From: Thiothrix unzii
Lineage (GTDB): Bacteria > Pseudomonadota > Gammaproteobacteria > Thiotrichales > Thiotrichaceae
NCBI RefSeq assembly: GCF_017901175.1
Contig: NZ_CP072793.1
Span: 1,860,001 to 1,924,000 of the forward strand
Length of the DNA: 64,000 bases
Direction: 5' to 3'
Below, piece after piece: positions 62,608-64,000 of this stretch. How positions within the stretch are numbered: position 1 is the first letter of the stretch; the number at the start of each line of letters is the position of its first letter. A program made the translations under genes and the position numbers. Below the pieces are notes generated by a model. The model was not told the origin of the DNA, ran no database searches, and was given only the letters and a program-made list of their open reading frames with translations.

Positions 62608-63480
62608 CTAATCCTGCTGCATTCGCCCCGAAAACAAACTCGCGGTCAAAATCATTGCCGCGCCAATCCACTCATTTAACACCATACGTTCGTGGGTCAA
62701 CCAATACGCGGCGATGGCTGCTACCACCAATTCAAACAGAAAAATCACGCTGGATTGACTCGCCGGAATTCGCGCAACCCCGTATTGCACCGCGTAAGTC
62801 ACCAGCGCAATTGCCACCGCCAAGCCTAGCAACAACCACGCCGCATCCCACGAATACACCATGCCCGTGATTTGTTGCGGATAAAACAGCAAACCAACTC
62901 CGGTCAACACCGCCACGCCCAGCCACACTGCCACCGTTTTGACCCAATCACTCACCGCATCGCCCAAATGCCGCCCCGCGACCACGCTCAATGCGAACGT
63001 CATCCCCGCCGACAAACCCAACCATTCCGCCACATTCGCAGGCAACGGCAAACCCGCTTGCGGTTGCCACAACATCACCATTGCCCCGCCGAGTGACAAC
63101 ACAATCACCCACCAACCCAAAGTACTCAAACGCTCCCGCAAAAACACCCAAGCCAGCAACACCGTCCACAACGGCGCGAGATAAAACAGCAACAACACCC
63201 GCATTACTTCGCCTTCCAACACCCCCAACACATAGCCGACATTGCTCCAGCCCGACGCAAACCCCAGCACCGTTAACCACAACCAATGACGGCGCACCTG
63301 CCACAACGCTTTGCCATACCACCAGCCAATGCCCAACAGCGGCAACAAATAAGCGATAAAAATCGCCGCCAAACCGCCGACACCCCAACCCTCCAACAAC
63401 CGGAAGGGATACCAAAACAACCCCCACGAAATCGCCGAATAAAGCAGCGCGGCAATCGCCACCAGCCGTTGCATTTTCAT
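62608..63480 (-). CDS. EamA/DMT-family transporter
   Basis: I start it at ATG 63480 (MKMQRLVAIAALLYSAISWG). A longer open frame reaches into the next gene and is not protein-like. It has about 290 residues with ten hydrophobic helices in two EamA repeats (FYLAPLWTVLLAWVFLRERL in the first, SSVIFLFELVVAAIAAYWLT in the second). It probably exports amino acids or other small metabolites, with substrate unknown. Confidence 0.9.
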   Translation of the reverse strand: MKMQRLVAIAALLYSAISWGLFWYPFRLLEGWGVGGLAAIFIAYLLPLLGIGWWYGKALWQVRRHWLWLTVLGFASGWSNVGYVLGVLEGEVMRVLLLFYLAPLWTVLLAWVFLRERLSTLGWWVIVLSLGGAMVMLWQPQAGLPLPANVAEWLGLSAGMTFALSVVAGRHLGDAVSDWVKTVAVWLGVAVLTGVGLLFYPQQITGMVYSWDAAWLLLGLAVAIALVTYAVQYGVARIPASQSSVIFLFELVVAAIAAYWLTHERMVLNEWIGAAMILTASLFSGRMQQD

Positions 63481-63484
63481 AAGA

Positions 63485-64000
63485 TCAAGCCCACCACATC
63501 GACAACGGCACGGCGAATAACTTTTCGCCAAATGGCACCAGTTCACGCCCGCTATACAACACAATGCCACGCCGGAATAATCCACTTTCCGTTTCTTGCA
63601 AGTGCCGCAATCCTTTGAAATCTTTAGCATCCACGGTTGCGCTGGCTTTGACTTCAATCCCGGTAATCTCGCCCGCACGATTTTCAAGGATAAAATCGAC
63701 TTCGATATTGCTCTGGGTACGGTAGTGCCACAAGGTGAGACGCTGCTGGGAAAATGCCAAGTGTTTAAGCAATTCACCCAACACAAAGGTTTCCACCAAA
63801 CCACCGGGCAAACCACTTTCCACACCCATGCGATCAATCGTCCAGTGGGCAAGATGCGCCAGTAAACCTGCATCAGGCAGGAAAACTTTAGGTGCTTTAA
63901 CCATGCGCTTGCCTAAATTGTGTTCCCATGCAGGCAGGCGATAAACCAAAAACAACGTTTCTAACAAGGTGAAATAACGTTTCAACGTGGTTTGAGTAAG
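63485..64000 (-). CDS. AAA ATPase with DUF4143 domain, 3' part only
   Basis: The minus strand is open from the window edge to 63485. The visible part is a DUF4143 domain: RYFTLLETLFLVYRLPAWE, LPDAGLLAHLAHW and a nuclease-like core (EVDFILENRAGEITGIEVKA) with the D...E.K pattern. In this family an N-terminal AAA domain precedes DUF4143. That part lies outside the window. It is 4 bp upstream of the EamA gene. Confidence 0.88.
   Translation of the reverse strand, partial: LTQTTLKRYFTLLETLFLVYRLPAWEHNLGKRMVKAPKVFLPDAGLLAHLAHWTIDRMGVESGLPGGLVETFVLGELLKHLAFSQQRLTLWHYRTQSNIEVDFILENRAGEITGIEVKASATVDAKDFKGLRHLQETESGLFRRGIVLYSGRELVPFGEKLFAVPLSMWWA

Noticed and set aside
1-64000. CRISPR array
   Set aside because: No regularly spaced direct repeats were seen. 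The repeated blocks at 55714, 60403 and 61307 belong to attC-like sites.

Overview
The window reads as the chromosome of a gammaproteobacterium. The main evidence is the conserved run pyrH-frr-uppS-cdsA-dxr-rseP-bamA-skp-lpxD-fabZ-lpxA-lpxB-rnhB on the minus strand, together with minCDE, rnr-rlmB, mfd, recN-nadK and hrcA. The general flavour (NasS/NasT-type nitrate regulation, rhodanese and HesB-like genes beside a NarX/NarL-like pair, many small dispersed repeats, an integron-type cassette array) would suit a Thiothrix-like sulfur oxidiser, but that genus guess is inference.

Layout. 1-2.5 kb: end of a nasS-like gene, nasT, a PaiB-type flavoprotein, tRNA-Leu(UAA) and a DUF4124 protein. 2.6-7.05 kb: an RND efflux adaptor and pump with a clear terminator. 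7.06-11.8 kb: tex, an odd Met-rich membrane protein, a YdjM-type membrane protein, a lipoprotein and tRNA-Leu(CAG) with its terminator. 11.9-14.9 kb: rnr-rlmB. 14.9-19.9 kb: minC-minD-minE-rmuC plus a MotA/TolQ-like and MotB-like proton-channel pair, apparently one operon. 20-24.9 kb: a Sel1-repeat protein and mfd. 24.9-28.1 kb: a small accessory islet with two toxin-antitoxin pairs, a DUF1566 protein and the 5' remnant of a DNA methyltransferase. 28.1-42.1 kb: the envelope and isoprenoid operon. 42.2-46.8 kb: yqiA-like esterase, hrcA, nadK, recN and a lipoprotein. 46.9-51.5 kb: rhodanese, NarL-like regulator, NarX-like kinase, cysteine-free HesB-like protein and cobB. 51.6-53.1 kb: a hypothetical protein and an L,D-transpeptidase-like lipoprotein.

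53.2-62.6 kb is the unusual part. I read it as a fragment of an integron cassette array with no integron integrase in view, broken up by two inverted IS256-family copies and one IS91-like element. Three attC-like sites can be located (one intact at 59458-59519, one intact at 60389-60479, one split by an IS256 copy at 55700-55750 plus 57072-57109), with a partial site on either side. For two cassettes the first six bases exactly complement the first bases of their own attC, which is the diagnostic signature of a real gene cassette. The cassette genes are AT-rich, unlike their surroundings, and encode unrecognised membrane-associated or helical proteins. Just beyond lies a gene for a caspase-like protein whose small-subunit-like segment comes before the catalytic His/Cys segment, i.e. 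in permuted order.

The right edge holds an EamA-type transporter and the 3' end of a DUF4143 ATPase that runs off the window.
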